NCBI GenBank assembly: GCA_958450325.1
Contig: OY288241.1
Coordinates: 46,699,978 to 46,763,977 of the forward strand
DNA: 64,000 bases
Direction: 5' to 3'
Source of the DNA: Agrostemma githago
Taxonomy: Eukaryota; Streptophyta; Magnoliopsida; Caryophyllales; Caryophyllaceae
A program made the position numbers and the translations under genes. Below the pieces are notes generated by a model. It was not told the DNA's origin and made no database searches. It worked only from the letters and a program-made list of their open reading frames with translations. How positions within the stretch are numbered: the stretch's first letter is position 1; every line of letters begins with the position of its first letter. Below are positions 1 through 10,003 of the stretch, piece by piece.

Positions 1-2070
1 TTTGTTTTGCTCAATCGGGGTAGACTCTTCAAATGACACTTTCTTTTTACCCTTATCTTTAGCTTGAGGTGGGGGAAGCTTGTCTTGTTGAGGTTTCTCA
101 ACCTCCCATAAGACTTGCTCCTCCATTGGATCTTCCTTGCTTGAGTTCTCTTGAATAGGAGGCACAACCTCTCTTGTTGGCTCTTGCTCATTCGGGTGTG
201 GGGGAGGGTTATAAGATGTACCTCTCCTTGTGGTGATGGCATTGACATGCTCAAAAGTCGGAGTTACACCTTGAGGAGGTAATTGCCCTCTTTGTCTTGA
301 AGAACTTCCCGATGCAAGTTGTGCAACTTGATTCTCAATCATCTTCAAATGAGTTCTTGTCTCTTTGTTTTCATTTAAGATCTGGGCTATGATTTCTTGT
401 TGTGACCTTTGTGTTTCCAATTGACTCCTTTGCATTTCCATCAATTGCTTTTGCATGTTGAAATCTCGAGGTGGGGATTGTGGATTATGCGGAGTGTCGG
501 TGATGGCTAGAGGAATGCCATAGTCATGAGTAGGAGACCGGCTCCTAGGCTTGCTTTGTTGTTGACGGTTCCCTTGGAACCCATGAGAATTGCCTTGATT
601 AAGGCCTTGGTTGTTGCCATGGTTGTGGTTTTGGTAGCCTTGGTTGAAGTTCCCTTGTTGGAACCCTTGATTGTTGTTGAATGAACCTTGGTTACTTTGC
701 TTGAAGTTGTTGAAAGGCCTTGAGTTGCCTTGGTAACCTTGGTTGTTGTCCCTTAAGGGAGGTGGAACATAAGGACGATGTTGTTGTTGGTGTTGAAAAG
801 CTTGTTGTTGAGGGACTTGATTGGAAGCTTGGTATTGATTGGAATAGGAAGTACCTTGCTTGAATGCTTGAAAGGCATTCACTTGCTCAATACTCCCTCT
901 ACAATGCATAGGGTCATGACCAACGATTCCACAAGTATCACACATGCTATAATAAGGGAGAGGAGGTGCAAATCCCAAAGCATTCACTTCATGGATTGAG
1001 GCTTGGTGGGAGGAACCGATGCTTTGGACTTGAGTGAGGTGACCTTGAAGCTTCTTGTCAATGGATTCCATGTGTGTCTTCAATTGAGCCCCAAGGTCAA
1101 TGCTTAATTGGGTTATAGCATCAACCTCGTGCCTACCTCCTCGGTTTGCCTTCCTAGGCCTAGAGTATTGCGAATTATGCACCGCCATCTCTTCGATTCT
1201 CGCCCAAGTTTGGTCATCATCGACCTCGGTGAATCTACCATTGGAGCCCATATTAAGTATAGTTCTTGAGTCCTCATAAAGACCGTTCCAAAATTGTTGG
1301 ACCAAGAACCATTGTGAAAGTCCATGATGGGGGCACGATCTAACCAAAGACTTGAACCGCTCCCAAGCTTCATATAAGCTCTCCTCATCCCGTTGTTGGA
1401 AACCGGTGATGGAGGCTCTAAGCAAATTAGTCTTTTCCGGAGGGTAGAAAGTTTGGTAGAATGCCAATGCAAGTTTCTTCCAAGTGTCGATGCCCATGGT
1501 TGCCCTATCGAGACCTTTAATCCATTGCTTCGCTTTTCCAATAAGAGAAAATGGAAATAAAACCCATCGGATTTGATCTTGTGTAACCCCGGGTTGAGAG
1601 ATAGCGTCGCAATAATCGGAGAAGGTCTCCATATGTTGGTGCGGGTCTTCGGAGGGCAAACCACTAAATTGGTTCCTTTCCACAAGTTGGATGAAGTGGG
1701 TCTTGGCCGTAAAATTTCCGGCATAAGCGGCCGGTAGAGCATTGGGTCCCGGCAAGACGTCTTCCGTGAATGTGGAGTGGGAGGAAAACTTCGGCATTAT
1801 TGGATGTAAGGGAGAAGATGGTGTAGACGGAGTTGATGTAGATGTAGATGGGGAACTAGGACTAGAATCTCCAAAGGGATTGGTGAAATTCCCTTCGGCC
1901 GTCTCTCGATATGCTTCCTCACTATCGCTTCCTTGAGCTTGCTCTTGATGGGTATTGCTTGCACTTGGTTGAGAGATCCTAACCCGGTTAATCGTCCGTT
2001 GGCGAAAAGCTCGAAAAAGCCTCTCCGGCTCTGGATTAAAGAGAAAGGATTCGCCTCCCCGCCTAGGCAT
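1..2070 (-). CDS. gag: Athila-type gag polyprotein (partial, C-terminus off the window)
   Basis: The start codon is the ATG complementary to 2068-2070, and the frame stays open for 690 codons to the window edge. It encodes the capsid/nucleocapsid polyprotein that packages retrotransposon RNA in cytoplasmic particles. The N-terminal ~100 residues are Ser/Thr/Pro-rich. A retrotransposon gag domain follows at roughly residues 120-270 (it includes FPFSLIGKAKQWI and YEAWERFKSLVRSCPHHG). A CX2CX4HX4C zinc knuckle (CDTCGIVGHDPMHC) lies at residues 377-390, encoded at 901-942. After it comes a long Gln/Asn-rich stretch (about 430-520) and then a charged tail. No internal stop was found, so this is the best preserved gag of the window. 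Athila gag is normally fused to or followed by protease, which would lie to the left. Confidence 0.88.
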   Translation of the reverse strand, partial: MPRRGGESFLFNPEPERLFRAFRQRTINRVRISQPSASNTHQEQAQGSDSEEAYRETAEGNFTNPFGDSSPSSPSTSTSTPSTPSSPLHPIMPKFSSHSTFTEDVLPGPNALPAAYAGNFTAKTHFIQLVERNQFSGLPSEDPHQHMETFSDYCDAISQPGVTQDQIRWVLFPFSLIGKAKQWIKGLDRATMGIDTWKKLALAFYQTFYPPEKTNLLRASITGFQQRDEESLYEAWERFKSLVRSCPHHGLSQWFLVQQFWNGLYEDSRTILNMGSNGRFTEVDDDQTWARIEEMAVHNSQYSRPRKANRGGRHEVDAITQLSIDLGAQLKTHMESIDKKLQGHLTQVQSIGSSHQASIHEVNALGFAPPLPYYSMCDTCGIVGHDPMHCRGSIEQVNAFQAFKQGTSYSNQYQASNQVPQQQAFQHQQQHRPYVPPPLRDNNQGYQGNSRPFNNFKQSNQGSFNNNQGFQQGNFNQGYQNHNHGNNQGLNQGNSHGFQGNRQQQSKPRSRSPTHDYGIPLAITDTPHNPQSPPRDFNMQKQLMEMQRSQLETQRSQQEIIAQILNENKETRTHLKMIENQVAQLASGSSSRQRGQLPPQGVTPTFEHVNAITTRRGTSYNPPPHPNEQEPTREVVPPIQENSSKEDPMEEQVLWEVEKPQQDKLPPPQAKDKGKKKVSFEESTPIEQNK

Positions 2071-2275
2071 ACACTACACACTAGAACAAACGTGAGAACA
2101 CCTAGTGCTTTATGGGCACTAGGTAACGACAATAAGCAAGCACAACTAGAGACAAAGAGAAAAGAAAGCTAAGGAATCAAGAAAAACTAGAGAATATTCA
2201 CAAGAGATTATAGAAGGGCACAAAGGAGGGTAACTAAGTCTAGAAATAAGCAAACAAAGTCTAAACAATGCACCG

Positions 2276-2293
2276 TCCCCGGCAACGGCGCCA
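2276..2293 (-). other. Primer-binding site, tRNA-Asp type (element A)
   Basis: On the minus strand the 18 nt read TGGCGCCGTTGCCGGGGA, the classic Athila PBS complementary to the 3' end of plant tRNA-Asp. It lies three bases inside the LTR end, where minus-strand DNA synthesis would be primed. It fixes the transcription direction of element A as minus. Confidence 0.9.
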
Positions 2294-3342
2294 AATTGAT
2301 GGTGGGATTTGTCGTGGATCCCGCCACCAATTAAATAACCGGCTAAGACCTAGTGGGTAGCTAGGGTAAGTCGGGTCGTGTCCACGGAGACGGTATTGCA
2401 AGGTTTAGACTAAATCGGCCTAAAACAAGACTATGCTACCAAACAAACACAAAGAACTACTACTAGATGAATATTTGATGAGAGGAGAAGTAGGAAGTGA
2501 ACTAACAATCAACTAGGCTAAACGAGGTTAAGCTAGAATAACTAAACACAAACCAATTATCAAACTAAAGGAATGATGACTAACTAACAAGATGTATCAA
2601 ATATGGAAGGAAGAGAGTGGGTTAGGTCGGGTTCATAAATGTAGTAGGGTGACTTAGGTTGATTAAGGGTGTAGGTGCCTCCTAATTGCTAGGTTCGATC
2701 CGGGCGATAGCAACTTAAACCGATGTCGATGACAATGCTCAACATATCCACACTCAAGCAAACAATGGGTAGAAGAAAACTAGCATGAGAAGCATGGCCA
2801 CTACAACTCATACAAGCATATCAACAAACACATGGTGAGCCAAATATGTGACTAGCAATAAAGAACCATCCTTTACCCCTAATCAAATCCTAATCACCCA
2901 TAATCTACCCTTAATCCCCCTACTAACCCACAAATAAACTACTCACTCATGATCAAACTAATTACAACAATAACAAGAGAAAACATCACCATAACCATAA
3001 CATTCATCATTAAGAACAAGATGAGAAATAACAATCAACACTAAATAAAGATTCAATCTTGGATTAATAATAAAGAACAAGAGTAAAGAAGGATTATACC
3101 AACACTAGGATGAAGAAAAGATGATATCTTGCATAAAAGAGAAACCCAAATAATCCCAAGGTTGTCAATCTTGGAGAAATCTTCAAGTATCTTCTTAATA
3201 CAAGACTAATTAACTAAGATTAACTAATAATTAAAGAGAGATTCAAACTAATTTGAGGAACTAAATCTAGGGTTTATGTGATGTAGAGAGGCTTAAGAGA
3301 GGCTAAACTAATGTAAGATGTATAAACAATACAAGAGGTAAG

Positions 3343-3350
3343 TATTTATA
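3343..3350 (-). promoter_or_regulatory. TATA box of the element A LTR
   Basis: The minus strand reads CCTATAAATACT here, a consensus plant TATA box. The same word sits at the matching place of all related LTRs in the window (18032-18039, 21545-21552, 43474-43481). It probably sets the U3/R border just downstream on the minus strand. Confidence 0.7.
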
Positions 3351-3403
3351 GGGTTCCAAATGGAAGGGAGAAGAGAAGAATAAAATGCGGACTACAGTCA
3401 GGT

Positions 3404-3550
3404 GGTCCCGACCGGGACGGACCATCCCGACCGGGACGGACCCACCATCCCGACCGGGACGGGTTGGTCCCGACCGGGACGGCTCTGCAGTAGCCCCTCC
3501 AATTGTGCACTTCATCCCCGACGGGATGAGGTGCATACCCGTCGGGGATG
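3404..3550 (-). repeat. Cluster of near-palindromic modules in U3 (element A)
   Basis: Four copies of a module like TCCCGACCGGGACGG follow one another (3404-3483). After a spacer comes an inverted repeat with perfect 13-nt arms, CATCCCCGACGGG and its complement, at 3513-3550 around a 12-nt loop. The cluster lies just upstream (in the element's sense) of the TATA box. The positions suggest enhancer-like sites for dimeric factors, or RNA or DNA hairpins; that is inference. Confidence 0.7.
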
Positions 3551-4265
3551 GGTCTTGTAGGCCTCCATTATGATCCTTTTGGTCTCTCCTTGCCTCACAT
3601 GGACTTCTCATCGATTCTCGGGACTCGGGATCGGGTCTCGGGACTCGGGATTGGGTCCCAAGGTCTCGGGGTCGATTCCAAAGCATCGAGTCATCGTTCC
3701 TTTATCTCGTTGGCTCCAAAATGTGTATGTATCGAGTCGGAATCGCTCCAACTCTTCCAAATCGGTCTCGGAAACCTGAAACGAACTAAAGGAAGCATAA
3801 GAAGCCCCTAAACCGCTCCCAAGGAGCGATTCTACCGGGAAAATGGGACCAAAACACTACAAAATAGGCACTACAAACCACACTTATCATATACTCCCCG
3901 GCAGTCTGGCACATTATACAACAAAATTTCACATATCAGCTTCTTGAATTACTATAATCATCTTATATGAACATTAAAAAAGCACGTAGAATACCAGTCT
4001 TAGAAATTTAGAATTTTTACTTAAAGGCGTAAACATTAAGCTTATCTTTTCTTCAATCATACTGATGGCAGAGGAGGGCGAAAGTCAAGGAAGGTGTTAG
4101 GCTTTCAACATAGAAAGCAAGTCTCCGTAATTTGAATAGAAGAGATAATACTCTAATGAAATTGACAATGCTCGTGTGTACCGAGCAGACAATTTCCCTG
4201 ACAATGTCAACAAAATGTATGTCGTACAATAGGTCTAAAACCATTCTCAATAGGAAACATAAACA

Positions 4266-4571
4266 TTAGGGAACCAAATAAAATTCAGACAGAGGGGGCT
4301 TACTGCTGTTATTTTCAGCTGCATCATTTTGGTTGTGACTAGTCATTCCTGCTACATCCTGCAAAGCAACATTTGCTGAGAACTCGTCATTATAACTCTC
4401 CGCATTATTGTGGTCGAATCCAACAGGATAATTATCATGCTGCTGATTTGCCCATTGATCATTATTATCAAAGGAAAACAATTCGGAAGGCTCGAATTCA
4501 TAATAACACTCAATCCATGGATCACTTTCAGAGGACTCAAGGGAAGTGTTAGTTGTAGTTTGGTAGTTCAC
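4266..4571 (-). pseudogene. Possible exon fragment, Asn-rich, unrecognised
   Basis: An open minus-strand frame of about 100 codons ends at a TAA (4266-4268). It has no ATG at its left border (it opens at a GTG), so if real it is an internal or last exon. It is acidic and Asn/Ser-rich, with WIECYYEFEPSELF near its beginning. The protein-like composition and a TTTGCAG acceptor-like word inside it suggest former coding sequence. I do not recognise the family. It may be a transcription-factor C-terminus or chance. Confidence 0.25.
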
Positions 4572-5030
4572 GATGGATGATTTGTTATAGATACACTACA
4601 GTAACATAGCATTGATATACCGTCACATTTTGCAGGATTTTTGTAAGTGGGGAGTTGTATAACAACTTTCCTAGGACTTTCCCTTGACACTAAACGAAGC
4701 TTCATGGTTGATTCTCATACTCAAGGTGGCTTAATCTAAATGATTACTTTGGTAAGTTTCTTTTTAGTGTATATATATGAATATGAATGATGGTAAAAAA
4801 TTTATAATTGAAATTGAAAATATTTGAAAGGAAAAGGGCAAGCATGTAAGAAGGAGAGACAAGACTTCTGAGAATGGTTTTAGACCTCCAGAACAACTAT
4901 GTGCATCGCAAAAGTGCCGCAAGAAGAAATATGTCACATTAAAACAGAAAAAGACAGAATTTAAAACAGATAATTATAGCACAAGGTACCAAGTCCTAGC
5001 TGTCGGATGAGGTGAATCAAAGATACCAAG

Positions 5031-5312
5031 ATGCCAGGTACATTCATTCCATTTGGAGGAGAAGTATACTACGTAGGAGAGGGACAAGGTGCCATGGCAT
5101 TATATATAGGGTGTAGTTACAAACCAAAAAAGAGGAAATTCGAGGATAATTCCTTTTGTAAACAGGTTGTTAAGGTGGATGAGAAAAACGAGTTAGTAAA
5201 TATTAATACTGAAGGATATGAAAATGCTTCAGATAAGTATGTGGTTTGTGACAAGAGCTATACTGGTAGAGAGTATGGTCATGTCGTTCTATACGACGAT
5301 CCTTTCAAATAA
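5031..5312 (+). CDS. Hypothetical 93-aa protein or exon fragment
   Basis: An ATG at 5031 opens a 93-codon frame ending at TAA 5310-5312. The product is mixed alpha/beta in composition, with a basic patch (KPKKRKF) near residue 30 and aromatic residues toward the C-terminus. It has no signal peptide, membrane segment or domain that I recognise. Its density of charged and aromatic residues is better than that of random frames nearby. It lies in the same anonymous stretch as the minus-strand exon-like frame at 4266-4571. It could be a captured gene fragment. A function cannot be assigned. Confidence 0.3.
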   Translation: MPGTFIPFGGEVYYVGEGQGAMALYIGCSYKPKKRKFEDNSFCKQVVKVDEKNELVNINTEGYENASDKYVVCDKSYTGREYGHVVLYDDPFK

Positions 5313-6920
5313 TTCAATTTAGTGATTAAAGAGAGCCGAATATACCAGTGAGGACGTTTGTAATTGCATAGAAGAGTAGTGCTTCTAGTTCCTTTGCTAC
5401 CAATGATGTTGTTCTTAGTCCATGAGAACTACCATCAATATACCTTCACAATCAGAAACATTAGCTACAATCCGCAAAACATAACTTATGAAAATATTCA
5501 CTCTCCTTAAGTGTTACCTAGATGTTGTTGTTATTCCTCAAGCACTATGATCACAAAACTGCATCTTATCTAGCACAACTTGCACCGATGTCGCCCCAAC
5601 CAAACTCGTCAACGCGAACATAACATTTGTTAATGAGAAATTTGCACCTGGGAAACCAATTATTAAACCTGGCCACTTGTAAATGGTGTGCATTGTCATT
5701 AAGTGATAGCTGGAAACAATTGGATTGCTTTCCCGATTACATAGGTGAATGAATTGAAAAAAAATCAGGTGGGCCTTAAGTTAAAACACAGTTTATAGGC
5801 TTTATTTTGTAAGACAAAAAACAACATCATGCATCTGATATTCACGAAAAAATGCACTATGCTTGATATAATTTGCATCAATGTATCAAAGTATTATGAA
5901 CATAGAAGCCTTCACATTTCGTAAACGCAGTTCTTCCATCAGCTAACATTTAACAAACAACGAATTAAACTCCAACTTGATGCTTTCCTAGAGCCTTGCA
6001 TACCCAGTAGAACTGCCTTTCATAAACATCAGAACTGCCACCTAAATTTAAGGACATTGAAACCTACAATCGATCCAAATTAAAAATCTAAGAAGTATTT
6101 AGCAAACAACGGCGTGTTCAGAGCAACAAGGAAAAACCAGTATGTTCTCGTAATAATTCCCAAATCAAATAAGCTGAAATGGTTTGTATATAGCTCAAAA
6201 ACGCAACAGCTCTTGTACTGTATCCAACAATTGAAAGCCATGATGTTATGAGTGTACACATCATCAAACAACAACAAAAATACAGTTTGAATAAAGAATT
6301 AACATAGAAAACAACACAATAATTCTCGTCTGAATGAATTGAGATACAACCTGATTCAAATTGGAAGCAACTTCTTTTGTGTATCAGCAAACCCTAAATT
6401 ACAAAAACTAATAACTCTGAAATTAAACAAACACAAACACAAAATAAAATCATAACAAATTAATTCAGACTCATGAATCTTGAAACGCACCAGTAGTAAC
6501 AGCGCAAATTGGGTTAAACGGATTTTCAGATTCAAGAGATATAATTAGAGCGACGCCGACATGGGCATATCACCGGAAATAGTTGATCTAGATGATGCGT
6601 CCTTGCGTGACCTCGAGAATATGTCGTAAGCTCGTTCTCCTCTTGTATATATGTCGATTAGAATCCAGTTGTAGGACCTCATAAATTAGGTTGGAATTCG
6701 GGTCCAGTTATGGAGACTAAGGTTCTGGTGATGGAGGTCAACAACGGAGGTTGGCAGGAGGCATATTATGTGAGTTTATTAGGAATGAAGTTTTAAGGGG
6801 ACTTATTAGGGTTGTGAGGAGATAACCCGTCGATTTATTGAGTTTATTAGTGTTAATTGATATTTGTTACAATAAGTGGTCATTCCTAAAGAATATATGT
6901 ACAATATTTAAGTCGATTTA

Positions 6921-6968
6921 CCAATCGTCACGAAATAATCGTCGCGAAAAGACGTTTTTGTTGTAGTG
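6921..6968 (-). repeat. CACTA (En/Spm) terminal repeat
   Basis: The minus strand from 6968 reads CACTACAACAAAAACGTC, the hallmark terminus of plant CACTA transposons. It is followed by subterminal short repeats containing TCGCGACGA and TCGTGACGA. The transposon body would extend to the left (lower coordinates). I did not find the matching left terminus in the window, so the element is truncated, interrupted by element A, or longer than the window shows. Confidence 0.65.
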
Positions 6969-9249
6969 AGCTTTAAAATAAAATAAGTGACTTCCTTTTA
7001 TGAACTGAAACAACAACGTTTGTCCATTTCAATTATAAAACGCTCACTTAATTCATTATTCCACTCTCTTTGAGCCATCACATCTACAATGTAATAATCG
7101 CATTTGGTATCTTTATACCAAATCAGTAGAATGAAAGTAACAATTACTCTAGTAACATACACACCTGAAGTCATACTTCAATTGATCTGCAGATTTTCTA
7201 GACACTTCTAGAGAGCTATCTACCAATGCCATATATTTGTCATTACATTAATGATAAATAATTTCGTACATAATCTAAACTTGGGAACAAGTTTGGGTAT
7301 GACAACAATTATCTTTCCCTTACTTTAACCAACATCTTAGATTCATTAATCATTATCTCAAGCAATTTTCTTAATGAACTCATAGAACATTAGTATTATT
7401 TGCCTTCTCGATACAATGTTCAACCGTCTTTTAACATCTCATGCTAAAAGGTGAGAAACCTTTTTTTTTAAGTCACCTGTTTATTCATAATAAAGTGACC
7501 TAAACTTAGGACTAATTGAAACGATTTCAATTCCTAATTCTTTAGAAAGAAGCATTCAAAATTTCCCGATTATCAATATAATCACGTCATCGTATGACAT
7601 ATGGATTAATTAGATCATCTCCAACATTTTCTCACTTAATGGGAACTGTTTCCTTTTATTGATTGATTTTGGTACTCATAGTCATCTCCATGACTCTAAT
7701 TATACAGTCCATACTATACATTAGCATTGGTTATAATCTGTCGGAATTATCCTTCACAAGGACAAAATCCGTATCTCTAATTTTGAAAACAATTCTCAAG
7801 ATACCAATCGACAAGGTTGAACAATTCAAACTTATCTTTAATAAATGTGATAAAGGGACTAAATTACAACTACAATTATATGCAAAGTAAAACGATAATT
7901 AATATTAATAATCTTAAACAATTTTAAGATAAAATCATGAAAACTACCCTCAAGTTCGCATAATATTCCAAGATCCTAAACCTTTTGTCGCTCAAGTGAA
8001 CTTGGGCTCACTGCTCAAGCTCCAAAAGTAAAGGCAGACAACAATATTGTCAATTACATCAATATGTAATTCTTGGTTCGTCGGAATTAGTCATCATATG
8101 ACGCCAACTATTTGCCTCAAAGCCCAAGTCCGACCTGATAGCAATGTTAAGCAAACCAGACTGAACCCGTGGGTAACCGTTACCCACCTACTCAGTCCAC
8201 ACACATCGGCAAAGCACCGCTTAGGCAGTCACGTCAACCAATGGTATGAAATTGTTGTAGTGGTCAATTCTGGAAAGGCAATACTTAATATTTGTGCGAG
8301 GGATTAAATGCATATGGGTCCTAACCATGCCACTAGGTCAACTTACAAGGCGACCTATTAGTTCTAAGCACACAAGTCACAAGTCTAAACAATAAAATTG
8401 ATGCATCATATGACATAATTATTCAATTGTTATATTAGTGAATTGTGCATAAAACAAGTTAAAAGATCCCATAGTTTGATTCGTAATCATATCACAATTC
8501 GTAATTGTTATTTGGTTTGAACAATTTCACCAATATCTTTCATTTTTCCAACTACGGGGAACAATTTTCCACCCGAAAAAAAAAAATTGAACGGATATAC
8601 AAAACTCGATTCACAATCGATCTGCAACTTATAATTGTCATATAGACGAACAATTAATCAAAATCAATTAGGACTCGAGAAACTCTTTCCCCGACCCATT
8701 AATGATAGCATGATAATTAAGATGCATAAAATTATTTAGCCGATTTAGAAAACTAATTTTTCATTGATTCGGAAAAATAAAAGTATAATCCATGTTTGAT
8801 TCATAATCAACACACAGACGCAAGAAAACGACTTTTCTTAAAAGCGTCGCTCGACCCGACACCATGTCGTCCGAGTAAATATTGTGTCATCTTGGTCAAA
8901 CCTTTGCCGCCCGGGTCATCCTGTTCCGACCGGGACATACCCGTGCCGAGCGAGTCATACTCGTGCCAACCGGATTGGCCTCGTTTCGTTCCGTCTCCAC
9001 CATAAATAAAACGAGTCTTGTCTTAATCTTATTAGGACTCATCGTCAACATTAAATTCCAGTAATTTTATGCCCTCAATTTCAATCGAATCTTAACTAAT
9101 CTAATTAGTCTCATCGTCAACAAAGAAATTTGAAATTATAGTGGGTCAATTTAGGGCAAAATTAAATTAAAATATAATCAATATTATTTCTTAAATTAAT
9201 TTTACGAGTCAATTTCAGAATTTAACCGTTTAAATCCACAAATTACAGC
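6969..9249 (-). mobile_element. Internal part of a minus-strand copia-type element (element D), decayed
   Basis: AT-rich sequence with no coding frame that I can support. It ends at the target site of the Tat element B. Beyond B (27763-28987) the sequence continues into a leader, a tRNA-Met-type PBS and an LTR, all on the minus strand, so this stretch is most simply the downstream interior of that copia-type element. A GC-rich patch at 8880-8980 carries short near-palindromes resembling those of the other LTR families. No second LTR copy was found at the left, so the 3' end is missing or unrecognised. Confidence 0.45.
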
Positions 9250-9922
9250 TGATGGGGGTCGGAAGCCTGCAAGCGGGTTGCCCGCCATTTGAGTCCCAGG
9301 GTGGCCCGACCCGGGAATGAAGAAGGACCTACCAGGCAGGTCATGAAGCGAGAAGCCATCACTCCAAGGCATCAACCGGGCGTCGCCGCCCGCCAAGCAG
9401 GGCAACCAGTACTCCCTGCCTCCTGGTTCTCGGGTATTCACATGCCCAGCAGGAGTAGGGGAAATCAAGGGCCCTCCCGTCATTTTGCGTAAAGGTAAAG
9501 GGGAATGAGTGGATGAGGTGAAGCCACTTGTCACCCCCTCATCCACCCCTTCTCTCACTCTCTCTCCTCCTTCCTCTCTCTTGTGGGAAGGTATAAATAC
9601 TCTTCCATTTCCCACAAGAAGGGGGTTGGAAATTCTCTCTCTAGATTCTCACTCTAAAAACCGCCGCCTGGTTCCTCACGAGCTAGTTTTGTTAAGGCAT
9701 TTCACGGACTGACTTAGCCATCGGAGAGGGTTCCCCCGGACACCTCCGGGACCCTGTGTGTTCCCTGTGTAAGGGCAGACCATCTCCGCCGAGAAAGTTC
9801 GACCATCGGAGTGAGGAAGAAGGGGAGAGTCAGGGAAGACTTACATCGATCACTTTGAACTTCAATTACGTTAATTAAGATCCGAACTCGGAGTCGGGTT
9901 TAATTGTTTCCATACCGGAACA
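9250..9922 (+). repeat. 5' LTR of Tat element B
   Basis: 673 bp, starting TGATGGGGGTCGG and ending CATACCGGAACA. It differs from the 3' LTR by a few substitutions and a short indel region around 9370-9425, which indicates an insertion that is not recent. Confidence 0.9.
9592..9598 (+). promoter_or_regulatory. TATA box of the element B LTR
   Basis: GGTATAAATACTC lies downstream of a pyrimidine-rich tract, and the same word recurs in the 3' LTR at 27429-27436. It is the likely core promoter of the genomic transcript. Confidence 0.65.
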
Positions 9923-9925
9923 ATT

Positions 9926-9943
9926 TGGCGCCGTCTGTGGGGA
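9926..9943 (+). other. Primer-binding site of element B
   Basis: TGGCGCCGTCTGTGGGGA starts three bases after the LTR end. This PBS is typical of plant Tat elements. Which tRNA it matches was not checked. Confidence 0.8.
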
Positions 9944-10003
9944 AGATCTGGTTGTACCCACGAAATTACCCACAAAAATCAACCACAATCGATCACAACA
10001 AAA

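Larger units (their letters stand above)
1..3889 (-). mobile_element. Athila-like Ty3/gypsy retrotransposon, 5' part (element A)
   Basis: Read on the minus strand this is the 5' end of an LTR retrotransposon: LTR (2297-3889), a tRNA-Asp-type primer-binding site, a leader of about 200 nt, then a long open gag frame that runs off the left edge. The PBS sequence and the gag sequence style are those of the Athila lineage. Pol and the 3' LTR would lie left of the window. The flank just outside the LTR (3890-3894, tatac) is the candidate target duplication, but its partner is not visible. Confidence 0.9.
2297..3889 (-). repeat. 5' LTR of Athila-like element A
   Basis: In element orientation the LTR starts TGATAAGTGTGG (plus coordinate 3889) and ends CCCACCATCA (2297), with canonical TG..CA ends, 1593 bp. 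It is the same family as the LTRs at 16940-18919 and 42376-43998 and the inverted partial LTR at 21487-22635; long blocks align by eye. It contains a TATA box (3343-3350), a cluster of near-palindromic modules (3404-3550) and a long AT-rich part downstream. Small ORFs in it are chance frames. Confidence 0.88.
3890..6920. other. Low-copy-looking DNA with possible exon fragments
   Basis: Apart from the two small frames listed separately I see no gene here. On the minus strand 6300-6555 looks like a plant 5' leader with a possible small intron: T-rich, with TTTAGGGTTTG-like words and a short upstream frame near 6558. That would fit a minus-strand gene or gene fragment running toward about 4266. 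The segment is bounded on the right by a CACTA terminus and on the left by element A. It could therefore be gene sequence captured in a CACTA element or a decaying host gene. Confidence 0.35.

Noticed and set aside
1113..1742. 209-aa minus ORF and 111-aa minus ORF (1797-2132) in element A
   Set aside because: Out of frame with the gag that has the capsid words and the zinc knuckle; shadows of the 690-codon frame.
8171..8185. Perfect palindrome GGGTAACCGTTACCC as an operator
   Set aside because: Isolated short palindrome in decayed AT-rich DNA without any gene context.
9202..9615. 137-aa minus-strand ORF in the B LTR (and its copy near 27201-27452)
   Set aside because: Lies in the LTR on both sides and is disrupted between copies; no domain.
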